This document shows positions 51,601 to 64,000 of a DNA stretch of 64,000 nt, piece by piece; the stretch's first letter is position 1; each line of letters begins with the position of its first letter. The translations under genes and the position numbers were made by a program. Below the pieces are notes generated by a model. It did no database searches, was not told the origin of the DNA, and saw nothing but the letters and a program-made list of their open reading frames with translations. The stretch comes from Gymnorhina tibicen (lineage: Eukaryota; Chordata; Aves; Passeriformes; Artamidae): positions 558,001 through 622,000 of the forward strand of contig VXAZ01006383.1 of NCBI GenBank assembly GCA_013399875.1, written 5' to 3'.

Positions 51601-52480
51601 GAGTGAAAGGTTAAGAGGTGGGAGCTTAATGGTTATTATCCTATCATATTTTAAGAGCCTGATCTTCATTTTGCCAAGATAAATTAGTGCCAATAAACAC
51701 AGGTCCGTATTTCTAACCTTGATACTTAAGAAGATGTTGTGTGTTAGTCACTTGGCAGAACAAGCCTTAAAATAACAAAGCCTGTTTTGTAAGAACATTT
51801 TGTAAAGTGAAGGTTAAACTAAGTTACTTATTTTACAGGTTTCCTGCTTGTCAGCAAATGGTGCAAAAGAGATCCAAGTGGAAGCAGGGTAGGAAATTGT
51901 TAAACAGACACAATCACATCATGTGATAAGAAATGGACAAACAATTTAACTGGGGAGAAGGTGGAGTATGACCTATCAGCAGTAAATCAGTATCTGACTT
52001 GGGAGTCCTTAATCACCACTTTGAGAAGCACGGAAATTTGCAGGCAAAAAAACCAGCCCTTAAAAAAAAAAAAAACAACAAAAAAAAAGAGAGAGAAAGA
52101 AAAAGGATTTAACTGAATATGAAGATGCCACAACATATCACAGCCAGAAAAGTTTATTTTACTGAATAAATTTTGGATTTGGCTGTCAAAACTGTTTCAG
52201 TAAATATGAAAGTTTGAATAGCTGTGGAATAGGTGGGAGGCTTTGTCAAGCAAAGTTAGGAAGACACCACTACAAAACAGAAAAAAAAAAGACAGGGAAG
52301 TCACTGAAAAGTGACATTTTCCTCATTACTGCAAGTTCTATTCATCTTCCCTGAGGAGTTCCTCTGACTGTGTATTCATTGACCCCAACAAATATTTGGG
52401 TCTATGTTTGCTGCATAGATGAACTGCTGATGAATCCAAAAGAGTGTTTTAAGAACTCCCATAAGGGCAGTTAGTCATGC
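45691..52480. other. Unique AT-rich non-coding DNA
   Basis: No gene or named interspersed repeat is recognised over nearly 7 kb. A T-rich run lies at 45839-45865 and an A-rich run with GA repeats at 52062-52106. Two copies of 'agtggcaagtttt' lie close together near 50957-50990. Open frames of 60-109 codons are unremarkable. Confidence 0.6.
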
Positions 52481-53345
52481 CAGGGGTGTTCTGTCAAGGA
52501 GCCCGGAGACTGGAAGTGCTGAGAAGCCCAGTTCTCACTGCATTGCTTCCCATTCTGCAGTGGGCACTGCCTGAAGCATCCCAGTTCTTATCAGAGCCAC
52601 AGATCCTAAAACCCGAAGTAGCTGATCACTAAACTGAAGTTGCTGGCCTGTCAAGAATGCCAGCTTCACTGAGCAACTGCAGGGAGCCCATTTAAATTCA
52701 GAACAATATGTGCCAGCACTCTTGAAACTCTTCTTCTTCTTTTTTTTTAAATTTTTGATTCAGCAAATTGCAAAAGGGTTTTGGGTTTTTTTTCCATCTA
52801 GTTCATACTGCATGTTTTCTCAAAAGATAAGACTCCCAAATCTGGATTCATTTCTCTTTTAATAGTCTCCAGTGTTACAGTCTATTTAAATCAAATGATA
52901 GAGCTTTCAGATCTACCTTTTGGAGCTCTTATGGTTTCCTTCACACATTTAGTCTATGCTTGGTGTGCATTATTTGCATTTTTAGATCCTGGTTATTCCC
53001 CATTTTCCATAAAAAAAGAAATCAATCTTATCTGAAAGTTAGAATACCAGTTGGTTGCTTCGCTAGTTTTTATACAGCACATGCAGCTCTGTGAGAGGCT
53101 TAACTGATGAAGCTCAGTTTAATATGGCTTTATGTCTGGCATTTCAATTATCCCACGCAAGCTCTGTTTTTCAGAGCTTAGGGGGCTCATCAGCTCTCTC
53201 TTGCGAGGATTTGGATGTCTAAAAGTATAGTTTATATGCTGTATAAAGTACATACATGTAATCTCTGACAAGTTTGTCATACCTATCAGACGACAGACAA
53301 AACATGCTCAGTGGCTGGGAGATCAATGCATTAGTAATTACTGAA
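52481..53345. other. Non-coding DNA, possible conserved segment
   Basis: About 53060-53220 is repeat-free and balanced in composition ('taatatggctttatgtctgg', 'tttcaattatccc'), which resembles conserved enhancer-type sequence. No alignment supports this. T-rich runs lie near 52739-52791. Confidence 0.22.
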
Positions 53346-56300
53346 GTTACAAAGAGATTATAAATATCAAGTAAATGTTTTTTCTTATTAGTACATTCTT
53401 ACGAAACAATTCTGTTCCTGTCAACTTAATCTTCTCCAGATTCCCAAATATGCTCCCATGTCTATTTCCCTGTACACTACCAAGTTTTACCCTAAGTCCT
53501 TGAAGCAAGACTGGTTTCTGCTTTCTGTCTAAGTGAAGCTTTCACCTTTTCCTCACTGCAAGAAATTATTACTTCTGATTCTATTAAAATGCATTTTATG
53601 TATTTTTCAGGCAGGGTTATTGGCTGTAAGATTAATATGCACCTCCAGTTTCAGAGGTCATACTGGCTCTTTAAAAAGAACTGATTACTCTTTTGGTCAT
53701 TTATCAAGAATAATGCAAGGTAATAAATCTAACCTGGAATAAACAGTAAAAAGAAAATCTGTAGGACTGTAACTGTCTACTACTTTAGCTTTACCTTTAC
53801 AAACAATCTGTATTTTTTCCCTGAATTTAGTATTATTACTAAATGTAGTGGTCATGCAATCTGGAATATGCAAGGCGTTAAAAGATATACACAAATCCCA
53901 AACAATGTTTAAAAAAGAAGTTGCTTTCAGTTATGTGAGTTTTGTTATCCTGAACAATATAATCATATTTCATAGGACATTTTGTATCTTTTGTTTGTCA
54001 GAAAGAATACGAAAATCCATTTTGTACTGTGTTGGAAGTGACAGCTCTAATAAATAAATATTTACTGTGGGTAAATATTTTTGTCTGACCATAAAAATGA
54101 AAAAAATTTCATACAGACTCGGGTTTTTCTTGCAGAGTGAAAAAATGGGTATCTATTGTACAGCACACATACCACAGAGTGAAAATCTACAGTGAGGACT
54201 GGCAAGCTGATGTGTTTCTTACACACTATGCATGAATGTTCCCTGTCTTACTGCAATGACCTTATGATCCCTGGTGCCAAGTGCTCAAGTCCCAGCTGTG
54301 GATTTAAACTCAATCTCGTTTTGAGTTTCCATTCTGTTGGCAGCAGAGTCATTCTTCACTGCACTGCTCAAGCCAGAAAAGGCTTCCTGACTCGGAGGCA
54401 GACTCAGATAAGCAATGGCTATAAGAGAAATTGTAATTGCACAAGCTCTTTCTTTCCCCAGCAGGTATAACTACAAATGAGCGTCACTGAAAATTCTTCT
54501 GAGCTTTAACAGGGTAGATAACCTCATAGGCAATTGTGAATCTAACACAGTGTCCAGATTAGCAAAGTAGACAGAAAAAAGGCCTGTTATTTAACTCCTT
54601 CCCAGCAAGCATGGATTATTGTGGTGGGTAGGCTGGTTTTTTTGGGTTGGGTTTTTTTTTTATGTTTTCGGGTTTTTTTAAGAAAGCCTTCTGGAGTAAG
54701 GAAGATGAGTAGCAGGCCTAGCCTTCACTTTAGTAAAAGTTCCACTGCTGAAATTTTACAGCAGTTAACACCACAAAATCAGGTAACCAGAAATTAGGGA
54801 ATGCCAGGATAACAAATGTTCTGTTTCGTTTTTCCTTCTCTGTACATAAACATTGCAAATGACATCTGCAACTCCTTCTGAGTGCACAGATCACACTCTG
54901 CTTGTTAAACAGCAGCTTGTCTGTGCTTACTTTATCCTCACTATTCATTGAATACACCACACAGTCTTTCCAGCATGCTGTTCTTGATATCAAACTATTA
55001 ACTTCCTCAGGGGCTCCTGATTCTCCCACCACAGCTTTTTAGTTCTTTCTAAATATTAACAGATTTATCCACACATCATCACTGTGCAGTATGTGGTAGC
55101 ATTGCCGGGCACGTTTCACAAAAGAAGGCTGATGTGCCTCTGTTGAAACTAAAGTAGAAGGAGGTGCAAAATAAATTTCAGAGCTCCAGGGTCTCACTTC
55201 TCCCAGCAGTTGGCACTTCACAGCCTCCCATAGGGTCTGAACCAATACCCCTTGGCCTCAGCTGCTGGGGCAAGTGCAAAGGCATTCTGCACGTCAGAGC
55301 TACTGCATCTCAGGCTGTCACACAGAATGAGAAACACAATGAGAAACACAAGTCTTTGCTGAAATGAGAGCTTCATTTAAGTCATGTGTCTCCAGGATAT
55401 CTTCAGGCATAAAAAAAGTGCTCTTTCCTTAATTCCCTTTCCAGGCAATGAAGAGGATAACAGCATATCTGGCAGAGGCAGCTGACCTGACTTTCTCACT
55501 TTCAGTATCAGAACAATCCTACAAAAGAAAGCTTCCACCCTTCCAATTAGCCCTCATGAATATTTCTTAACTCTGAATTTCTAGTTCATAGTTCTTGTCC
55601 AGCACTGAGCTTCTCATTAACATTTTCCTCAGTGATCATTCCTATCCAGTCTCTGCTACTGCTCCCCCAGATTCATAAGCCCTGTTTACCATGCCAATAT
55701 AATTTGCAACTTTTTCTTTTACCTCCAGTTTTAACATTCCTGCCTAGCTGCAGCTGGCACCACCCATGAGCCACATTGTGGCTCTCAGGTGGTTCCTGCT
55801 CTCTTCCTCTTGCTGACCGAGGTATCTCTTCCACTCAAATTCCCTGTTTCCCACTCCACACTTACTCCTCACCTCACTGCAACCAAGCCAGGCTGCAATT
55901 CTCAGTTCTTTTTGGACATCAGCTGGACAGCTACTGAAAACACAGAAGAGAATCTCTCTCTGGAGACCAAGAGCCCTCTGTAAGTACCATACTGAAGAGC
56001 TGCTCACCCTCATATACATGAATATTGTTGTTTACGGATGGTTCGTGTGCAGTCAGGTCACACCAGTGATTTCTGAGAGATAAAGCAATCTCAATTCAGG
56101 CACAAATCACAGACTTCAGCTGCCAAATGCAAATGTTGCTACTGAGCCAGGGCAAACAGAGGTATTTTTAAAATGTGAATGAGTGGACTAAGTATGGGTG
56201 GTTTTCCCAAAGAAAGAGCAAAAGATACATTCTTATCAATTCCAGATTCATTTTTTTCAAAGCATAAAGGGGCTACAATTGCTGTAGTAAACAGCTACAA

Positions 56301-58020
56301 GAGCTTTAAAAATTTTATTTTAATAATATATTCTTTATCTAGATATTGTTAAAAACTTGAGGCTAGGCAGATCTTGGCAAGGAAAAATGTCAGATAAGTT
56401 AATTTTGGCAAAGTTATAAAGAAATGAAGACAGTCTCCTAGTGAAAGGTTCTGTATTTAAGAAATTGTTATCACTTCACCTAGGAGAGTTTACTCATATG
56501 TTTAAAATTTCTGTATTTGCTTAACAGTAATGAATCCATGTGCTGATACATTCACTCATCCTGGAACATTTCGAACAGCCTTTACAGGCAAAATTATTGA
56601 CCTTGGTAGCCCTAACTAAAAATTCCTGATACATCCCAATTTCTGTTTCACTTTCGTGGATTTTAGCCAAGTAAAGCATAAACTCTTGTTCTTTGTTCTG
56701 ACAGAGGATTAGTTAGACCTCCCAAGCTAGCAGTCCATCTGCTCTGCCAGCTAATGCTATTGTCCCAGAGACACCACCTCCTTCATTGTTCCACCGAACA
56801 ATCCATGCCATCTCTTTTCTCAGCTGACACTGACAAGTACATGTCAACCCGCTTGCATTCTCCCGCACACATCTGTGACACTGAATATAGGCTTTCACAG
56901 TTTCAGGCAGTTTAAAGCCTAGTAAGAGCAAGGAAACATAAAACTATAAAAATACTAATATACACAAGCTTTTAATTACACCATATTAGTTTATCTTATC
57001 AATGTGATGTCCAGATTTGCATGTTTACATTGCTCCCTGCCACCCTTCTCCTTCTAAAGACATGACATGAGCTTTGCCATGTGAAACAAAATGTTTTAAA
57101 GCATTCAGCAAATTTAAAAATACTTATATATAAAGAAAATTGGATTCCCTAGCATAACAGGTTCTGGTCATTTTTTAAATAGATAGAAGAGTAGAACCTC
57201 TTTTACTTAAGACTGCTTTTTGGGTTAAATCCACAAAATGGAAGGACCAAAATAAGGAAAGCAATTCTGCCAGTAGGTCCCTGAAAAGCTCTTGCTAAAT
57301 GAGCTGATGCAATCTCAGTACAGGACTTATAGTCAGCAATGACAACAAAATTCTCATTACTGGCCAGCATTTCAAGGAACAGCAAGAGATGCAGTGAAAC
57401 TACTGCAGTTGTTGTAGGTGGAAGAAATCCACCAAGATTATTGATAAGACACAGATCAAAATCAGTGCTCTATCCCTTGCCATGTCAAACACAGCTTCAC
57501 TTAAACTTCAAGTGACCTTCATGTGATCCAGAATAATACAGTGTTATATGCCAATGCCAATTAGTTAATGACAAAACAATGTAGATGTAATAAAAACATT
57601 CTATTTAAAAGAACAAACTAAAATTGAAGTTGCTGCCTACAACAGGTAAGTATTTAAGGACAGAAAGAAACAATATATCTATTTGTTATCATGCTGTCTG
57701 TAAAAGATACAAACATATAAAACATCTACTTTTGCTGATTCATCTGGGACTGTTATGTACTGAATACTCCAAAAATGAGCCAAGACTACAAACCAGAAAG
57801 GTAAACAGCATCTCTGTCATGACAGAACACACTCTCAATGTGTCCTTCATACGGCTCCTATGCTGGCTCTCAGCCTCTGATGGGGAACCACAATGACCAC
57901 AGTTCTTGGACCAGGAAAACAGGTGATAGCTACTAGATTTAAAACAGTAAAATAAGGGGGAAATCCAGTGCATGCTCTACAGATAGTGTGCACTCTTTTA
58001 AAATCTTAATTTCATTTACG
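53346..58020. other. Unique non-coding DNA
   Basis: No gene is recognised. A G/T-rich stretch (tttgggttgggttttt type) lies at 54621-54681. A 12-bp direct repeat, aatgagaaacac, occurs twice in tandem at 55326-55349. The 55740-56020 and 56710-56935 stretches are open on both strands, with 72-91 codon frames of no known family. Confidence 0.58.
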
Positions 58021-58056
58021 TCAGTGTAAACCCGTCTCCAGAGATTTCTCTGGAGT
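58021..58056. repeat. Palindromic scrap, possible old amniote repeat
   Basis: 'ctccagaga' (58036-58044) and 'tctctggag' (58047-58055) form a perfect 9-bp inverted repeat with a 2-base spacer. The preceding 'cagtgtaaaccc' is like arms of amniote palindromic repeats of the type seen at 5971. Family assignment is tentative. Confidence 0.35.
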
Positions 58057-58100
58057 GAATTCTGCCTCCAAATAGGAGGCATCTGACAATTATCTACCAG

Positions 58101-58340
58101 TGTCCCAGTTTAGCTAAATTGGTTTTAAATTGGAACAACTTGTTACATCAAAGGGGGAGCTTAAGGGGGATGGAGTTTTGCCTGAGACACATGATTAGAT
58201 TTAAGCATTGAAATGGAAGGTCCCATCCTCTGGACACAGGCTGTCAGGCCCGCAGAGTTGCCTTTTTGTTTTCCTCTTCCCCCTCCTCCTTTTTTTCTTC
58301 CTTTTGCTGAGAAGCATTTCAGCAAATGAAAAATCTTAAT
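58101..58340 (+). mobile_element. Possible LTR fragment
   Basis: The block opens with 'tgtcccagtttagctaaatt', continues with purine-rich 'aaagggggagcttaaggggg' and a GC-richer stretch ('ggctgtcaggcccgcagagt'), then a CT-rich tract. The TG opening and this texture recall avian LTRs, but I cannot place the family or find the far end. Confidence 0.3.
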
Positions 58341-60254
58341 TATATTTTATACAAAGAGGGCAAAAGCCTTCATAATTTGTTTTAACACAAGCAAGCACAG
58401 CAAGGTGACATATAATCAAGCATTCCCAGGCTGATGTATTAAAATGCTTTTCTGCCAACTCCTGCCCTGCATCTATGATGTAAGAATTCTCCTTCATTAT
58501 TCCTTTTTATTATTTTCCCATGCAGATGACTGTGACCCATGCCAATCTTTTTGAATGCAGATGGTAGTAGAAAGTCCCTTCCATTACATCAAATCTTTTC
58601 CTTAAGCATATAAAAGCTTTGTTCATTAAACAACAAAACAGAAAGCATTCCTCAGTGAAGAAACTACTACTCTGATTTATCTATAACAACCCAAAGAACA
58701 GTGCTAAAAATGTGCAAGGAAGCCAAACAGTACTTCTTTCTTCCAACAAGAGACTGCTAATAATTGGATGTCAGGGAACAGAGAGTGAAATAGGAATATT
58801 TTCACACAAATTATTCTATGAGAAAAAGAAATCTGTGTGTACCTATGTATATTGGCTGAACCTTACCCTCTCAGTATGAATGGCTTTCCCAACTCTGGTG
58901 TTAACTGAAGAAAAAAGATCCATCTGGTCCTGACTGCTAAAATGTAGGAGACCTCTCTTCAACAGCAACCAACTTCTTCCAAATTGCAAAGCATTCCACC
59001 TCGCCTAGATTAGGAAACAGTAGACTGGAAAATTGCAGGAGACTGGTTTCTACAGACTGCCTGTTTACAGCTGCAGTGTGTAACAAGACAGACAGGGCTT
59101 GTTCTGAAAGGAGCTCGCCTGTAGCAAGTGTCCTGGAGCCTCGCGAGGATCTTCTGTTTGTTCCAATAGTAGATCTCTAGCAAAAATCAGTGTGGTAACT
59201 CTGGAATTCTATCTTCCTCCCTGTCCTCCCCCAATTTTTTAGCATTATTGTTGTCTTTGCTTAGGCAATCAGCATAAATATCATTAAGAAGACTAGAACC
59301 TTGGCTGTTTTTAATAAAAATATTATGTGTAGAGAAAAAAATGCCCAAGAAGTAATGAAATAACAAGGACTTACTATAAAAAAACCTTTATAATCAGATA
59401 CTGCTTTTATCACATCATATGCATTAAACTTCTCTGAACTGATGTCCTTTTCATCCTAATGTACTAAATTAAATATCTGCTCCTTGTAGAATTTGATTCA
59501 TCTAAACTAGATTAAAATCAAATCATGAACAAAATCAATTTCACTTAAAGGACAATAATCCCAGCCCACTAAGGCCCCCTTCTAGTAATCACAATAAATG
59601 CTGTCTCTATCACCATTGCCATCCCTTATTTTTCCCCCTAGCCTTTCGCTGAATGTATAATTTTCATATCACATTATAAATTAGGACCTTGTATATCTTA
59701 TTCACGTCTTATTAGAGTAAGTTGGCCAAGAAGCCAGAGGCAACACAACCTCATTGAAACATTCCTCCAGGGTTTTCAGGTCAAGTCATTTTTTAAATTG
59801 GGATTGGTATAAACCCCAAGGGATTTCTTGATTTAAGAAAGAACTACAAATATTTAAGCTGTCTTGGGGGGATTATTCTGACATTGGATCGTGGGATTAC
59901 CGCCTGCATAAGACTCAAAGGATTTGGACTGGTTCAGCATCTCGTCAGAAAACTGGGCAAAAATGCTTCTTACGTGAAGTTAATCAGATATTCAATCATT
60001 CCTCGCTGTAAGCATGTCAAAAGGCAGCAAACAAAGGGAGAGGGAAGCAGTTGCTTTGAGATGTGAAACAAAAGCCATCCTCTGACATACTGGAGCATTT
60101 TGGCTTTTTCATAAAGGAGCGTTATTCCTCATGACAATGGGCCAAAATCCTGAAAAAAAGCTTCAAATTCGTTACTTACATACCAACCATCTCAGAGCTT
60201 GCCTCTTGAATTTGCAGATGATCACTACCAGCATGGTGGTATTTAATTAAACAT
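58341..60254. other. Unique non-coding DNA
   Basis: No gene is recognised. About 59020-59180 and 59880-60180 are repeat-free with balanced composition and could be conserved, but this is untested. A 60-codon open frame at 59884-60066 has no known similarity. Confidence 0.5.
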
Positions 60255-60345
60255 TTTATTAATAATGAATAACACTTGGCACTTCTATGAAGGAGCCCCA
60301 TTTGTCTCGGAGCACTTTAGTCTAATAACAAAGTCTGACAACAAT
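60255..60345 (-). repeat. Ancient MIR-like SINE tail (MIR1_Amn-type)
   Basis: The plus strand reads 'gaataacacttggcacttct', then 'ccccatttgtctcggagcac' and 'tttagtctaa'. This is the reverse complement of the amniote tail 'gtaaagcgctttgagatcc...aagcgctatataagtgctaagtgttatt'. Only the 3' tail is recognisable. Confidence 0.45.
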
Positions 60346-63300
60346 CTACAAAAACAGGGAGCAGTGATTGTAGCTGATGTAGTTGGAACTATGCAAAGGT
60401 TTTAGGCAAACCCCCTCTGTCGTAGTCAGATCCTGGCTCTGACTCAGATCTGAGGCCAGGCTTGAATTGCAGTTGAAACCATCCTGTCAAGAACAGCACT
60501 TCAATAAATTCTCAGACCATCAAAAATAAGTGTGGAAAATGTTACTCTCCATTCAGTAATTTCCTTTTCTCTTTTCTTTTTTCTTCTCCTAAAGCAGAAG
60601 TTAGAGGTGGAAAATGACAGGAATGAGACTTGTTCACTACTGCAACAATAAGAGGAACAATAGCCAGAAACATCCAGAAAAAATGGCTACTTGAGAACTG
60701 TACCTTCTAGGATCTGCCAAATGTAACAGGTCAATGCCAGACCATCATACGGAGAAAAAGATTGCAAAGAAAAATGGATTTTTTAAAGACGGAATGCTAA
60801 AAGGAAATCAGAAGTCACTCTCAGAAAGGGGGTAATGATGTCTTTTCAAACACAGATCCAATCCCCTCAACTGAATTACTTTCCCTTATAAATTTATTCA
60901 ACAAATGAAAAGCAAACCACAACCCTAACCTCGTGTTTATTAATTTTCCAGTGTGGAAAACTAAAGGATGTTTTTGTTTGTTTCCCTTTTGTTCATTCAC
61001 TGGAGAATGAAGAAAATGTCCTTCTTCAAAGTCATATTCTTTATTCCTTCATCCAACATTATCAGACACACCTCTACTCTAACAGTGTAGCCTCACATAT
61101 CACCTGTCCAACATACTGAGCAAAGACAGAACCAAGCTCAGTTTAAGACTTCAGAGGCAGAAGATAAAGGTGACCAGGCTATAATAGTCTCTTTATTTCA
61201 AACACATGGTTTCTTCTTTGTATCTTTAAGACAGCACAGGACTCACACTGTACATAAAACCAGAGATTGTCTATGCTGGAGATAAAATAAAAAAAAGAGA
61301 GAGAGAAAAAAACAAATCCTAACTAAACTTGACAGGAAACTACTTTCCACTGACTCATGAAGAGATTCCAGCAGCACTGACAACAAGCCCTGCTGATTGG
61401 GGTCAGTCACTTTTCAAGCCCAAGGGAATGGTCTTTTCCAACTTCAATCACAATCTCATAACTCCCCTATAAATAAACATACCAAGGAACAACAACAACA
61501 AAAAAACCAACAACAAAAAAAATGCAGAGGGAACTAGCAGTCACAATCCACATACAACAGTCAACTGCAGTAATAATGTTTGTATTCTAGGAAGTCTGGA
61601 GAGAACGAATCAGTCTTCTTCACCCAGATGAAACAAACTTTATTTGAACTATGCTTATAACTTGGAACAATTTAGTAATTTTACAAGAACATCTGCCCAG
61701 ACAAATGCATTATAAACACTGAACACCATAAGAAGCTTCTAACTTTTTATACTCACAAAAGGAAAACTGTAATAGAATGTCTCAGATGTTTAACTAACAC
61801 AAAAATTAAACTTCATTTTTAATGCTGATTTGGGATAAAATTTTGGTGCTCAGGATTCCAAGGACCCATTTTTTTTCATTAAATCTGCAACTGAGTTTTC
61901 AAGCAATCTTTCCATAAAACAGGAAAACATAAATCATGATGGTTAACCAAAAAGTGTAACTTACTTCATGTTAGTCATATCCCAAAACACTGATAATTTT
62001 ACAGGGGAGAACAACACTATTAATTCCTAGCACTGTGTATCCTGAGGCAATCCTATATGAAGTCTGCGGGTGTGTGGAGGGGTCAGGAAGAGGATCTAAG
62101 AGATTACCATTAAGAGATTTCAATTTATGGATCAGAAACAGTTGTACTGAATACTTGTGAACTCAAATGTTTATGTGTCTTTTTCTTGTAAAGAATCTGT
62201 CAACCATTTTATCTTATTAAGTATTTTATATGAATAGGAAATATTCCTTTGGGCATTCTTAAATCATCAAAGAAAAATGCATACATGTATTTCTAAATTT
62301 ATTTTTTGCTATTTAAAAAATAATCTGCATCCACAGCTATAGATAAGTTTCTAGATATAGAGAAAGTCTTAGTATCAAAATAGCTGAAGGAATTTCTTGT
62401 AATAGAACTTATGAGATAAAAAAAAAAAAAGTCACTATTTTGGAATTCCATCCCAGTGAGCAGAAACCCCCCCTGCCAAACCCAGGAACTGTTTACTTAA
62501 TACAAGAGACACTTGCATATTTTTTTTCCACACATGCCATAACTGCCAGAAAGAAAGCATCCTAACTTCATAGCATTGTAGAAAGCAACCACCAGTAGAG
62601 TATCAGGACAACAGCTTGTTCATCATCCTAGTGTGATGCAGGATTAAGTACACCTAGTAAATATTTGCCTAGCTTAAAGACTTGCAGAAAAAAGCATTTC
62701 ACAGTCTTCTGCATAAACTCTCAATGCTCAGAGAGTCCTTTCAGTCAAAACTATGGTATAATGCTATATTTTGTCTAACATTTATGTAGGCAACCAGTGA
62801 ATTAAGTTCTGTGTACAGAACAAATACTTAGCTATTCCTTTAGCATTAACCCTGGTGGTGGTCGTATGACATCTGCCACAGGCTGTCTCTATAGTTAGAA
62901 TATAAAACACATGGGTCAAGCACCGGCACACAATTATCAATACTCACTTGTTTATTGTGCCAAATAGCATCTCCCAAGTAGTGCTTATGTATTGCATGTG
63001 AAATAGGAGGAACCAGTCACAATTTCCACCTTGTGGCACAAAGCAGGCAATCCTCTTTTGGAGGAGAGTTGAAGAACAGGGGAAATTTAGCCATATGGTT
63101 GCAAACTGTGTTGCATTATCTGTGGGCCAAAGAATGGGCCTGAATGGGATTTTTTACTAATGTAGTCCTAGCCAAAGGGAGAGAACATGTTTCTGCTAGA
63201 AAATAACTCAAACTAATTAATGCTATTCTATTTTTTGCCAATGTAGAAGCATAAAATTAGCATTCTGTAAATATTTAAGATGAGATTACATTTCCTCTGT

Positions 63301-64000
63301 GAAATCACATTTCTAATCTCTTCCAAAGAAAATTACATGCCAACTCCTTGAAAGAAGAAAAACTTTCACCCAATTGAGCACCTAATTTATTAATAAAAAA
63401 ATCAATCCAGAATTAATATTGTTATAGGTGAAACTTAAGCCTTTTTCCTAGTGCTTTCTCATTCTGTGAATCTAGTGCACCAAACTTGAAAGGTTTAACC
63501 ATTTCCTTATACCTGGGTAGATGTATTAGGCAGCTGCCCCAATAAATCTTATTCAATGCTTTCTCAGCAGGCTCCCTATCTGATCTAGCATTGCCAGAAC
63601 AACATGCAATGCTGTTCCCTTAAGAGGGACACTTTATTTTATCACATGCCAGCAAAAGCTGCCTTTTTTACAGGAGGCCTAAGACATACCTTCTCATGTA
63701 CTGGTCTAACTTCACTGCTGCATGTCATGGTCTGCAGGCATTCTTCTAATCATAGTGCTAATTATCTCAGCATAAAATACTCAGTGGTGACATACCTATC
63801 TGGAACCCAGTTGCAGGGCTGGGTAGATCTTGTTACATTGTCAGGTTCTTCTCGCACTTTGACGTGCTGGAGAATAGCTTTGCAAAAGCCAGCGGCTGAA
63901 CAAAGAGTTGCAGAAAATAATCAATGGAAGAAGATAAGTGGGTGCATATCCCACTTCTTGGATAGTACCTCACCTAACTTCAGGCTGTAGAGCCTTCTAG
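60346..64000. other. Unique AT-rich non-coding DNA to window end
   Basis: No gene is recognised. Simple repeats: A/GA-rich at 61283-61313, an AAC-type stretch at 61488-61523 and an A-rich run near 62418-62430. A small inverted repeat, cctggc/gccagg, lies at 60432-60460. A 128-codon open frame at 63604-63990 ends in a stop near the window edge and shows no known domain. Confidence 0.58.

Noticed and set aside
54621..54681. Interstitial telomere repeat
   Set aside because: The GGGTTGGG-like words are not TTAGGG units and do not repeat regularly.
63604..63990. 128-codon plus-strand open frame near the window end
   Set aside because: No recognised motif; it starts in AT-rich non-coding DNA and ends in an ordinary stop.
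1..64000. tRNA, rRNA, snRNA, CRISPR arrays or bacterial operons
   Set aside because: No tRNA B-box or cloverleaf pattern, no U6-type start and no regularly spaced direct repeats were seen; the window is vertebrate non-coding DNA.

Overview
The window is vertebrate nuclear DNA, almost certainly from a bird. It is AT-rich with long A and T runs. The longest open frame is about 150 codons, stops are dense in all six frames, and no bacterial-style gene layout is present. The interspersed repeats I recognise from memory are avian or amniote types: CR1 LINE 3' ends, avian endogenous-retrovirus LTRs standing alone, and ancient MIR-like/CORE-SINE and palindromic amniote repeats. I saw no Alu, L1 or other mammalian families. 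The window reads as intron or intergenic DNA of a large chromosome. No protein family, tRNA, rRNA or known microRNA could be identified.

Layout. 1-8.9 kb is unique AT-rich sequence with one old palindromic amniote repeat (about 5.97-6.05 kb). 8.97-9.14 kb is a short CR1 3' end. 10.32-10.70 kb is a minus-strand LTR with a TATA box and polyadenylation signal in the right order. 13.45-14.04 kb is a plus-strand solo LTR with a TATA box. 16.44-16.63 kb is a MIR-like ancient SINE. 22.2-22.7 kb is an unclassified block with a TATA-like motif. 23.64-24.48 kb is a long, decayed, very old CR1. 25.6 kb has a CR1 tail scrap. 28.76-29.61 kb is a younger 5'-truncated CR1. 32.69-33.61 kb is a solo LTR with a candidate 5-bp target-site duplication. 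34.47-35.47 kb holds, on the minus strand, a cluster of splice-site-like motifs bounding very short in-phase open segments; this is the only place that hints at an undescribed gene, and it is weakly supported. 39.86-40.0 kb is another MIR-like SINE. 42.33-42.50 kb is a perfect 87-bp tandem duplication. 42.9-43.5 kb looks like conserved non-coding sequence and contains a strong 10-bp hairpin. 45.3-45.7 kb is an isolated GC-rich block. 58.1-58.3 kb may be an LTR fragment. 60.26-60.35 kb is a minus-strand MIR-like tail. The rest is unique AT-rich DNA with simple repeats.

Nothing here forms a recognisable gene system. Function, if any, would lie in candidate cis-regulatory sequence and in LTR promoters. 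All repeat assignments rest on remembered consensus patterns, not on a search.
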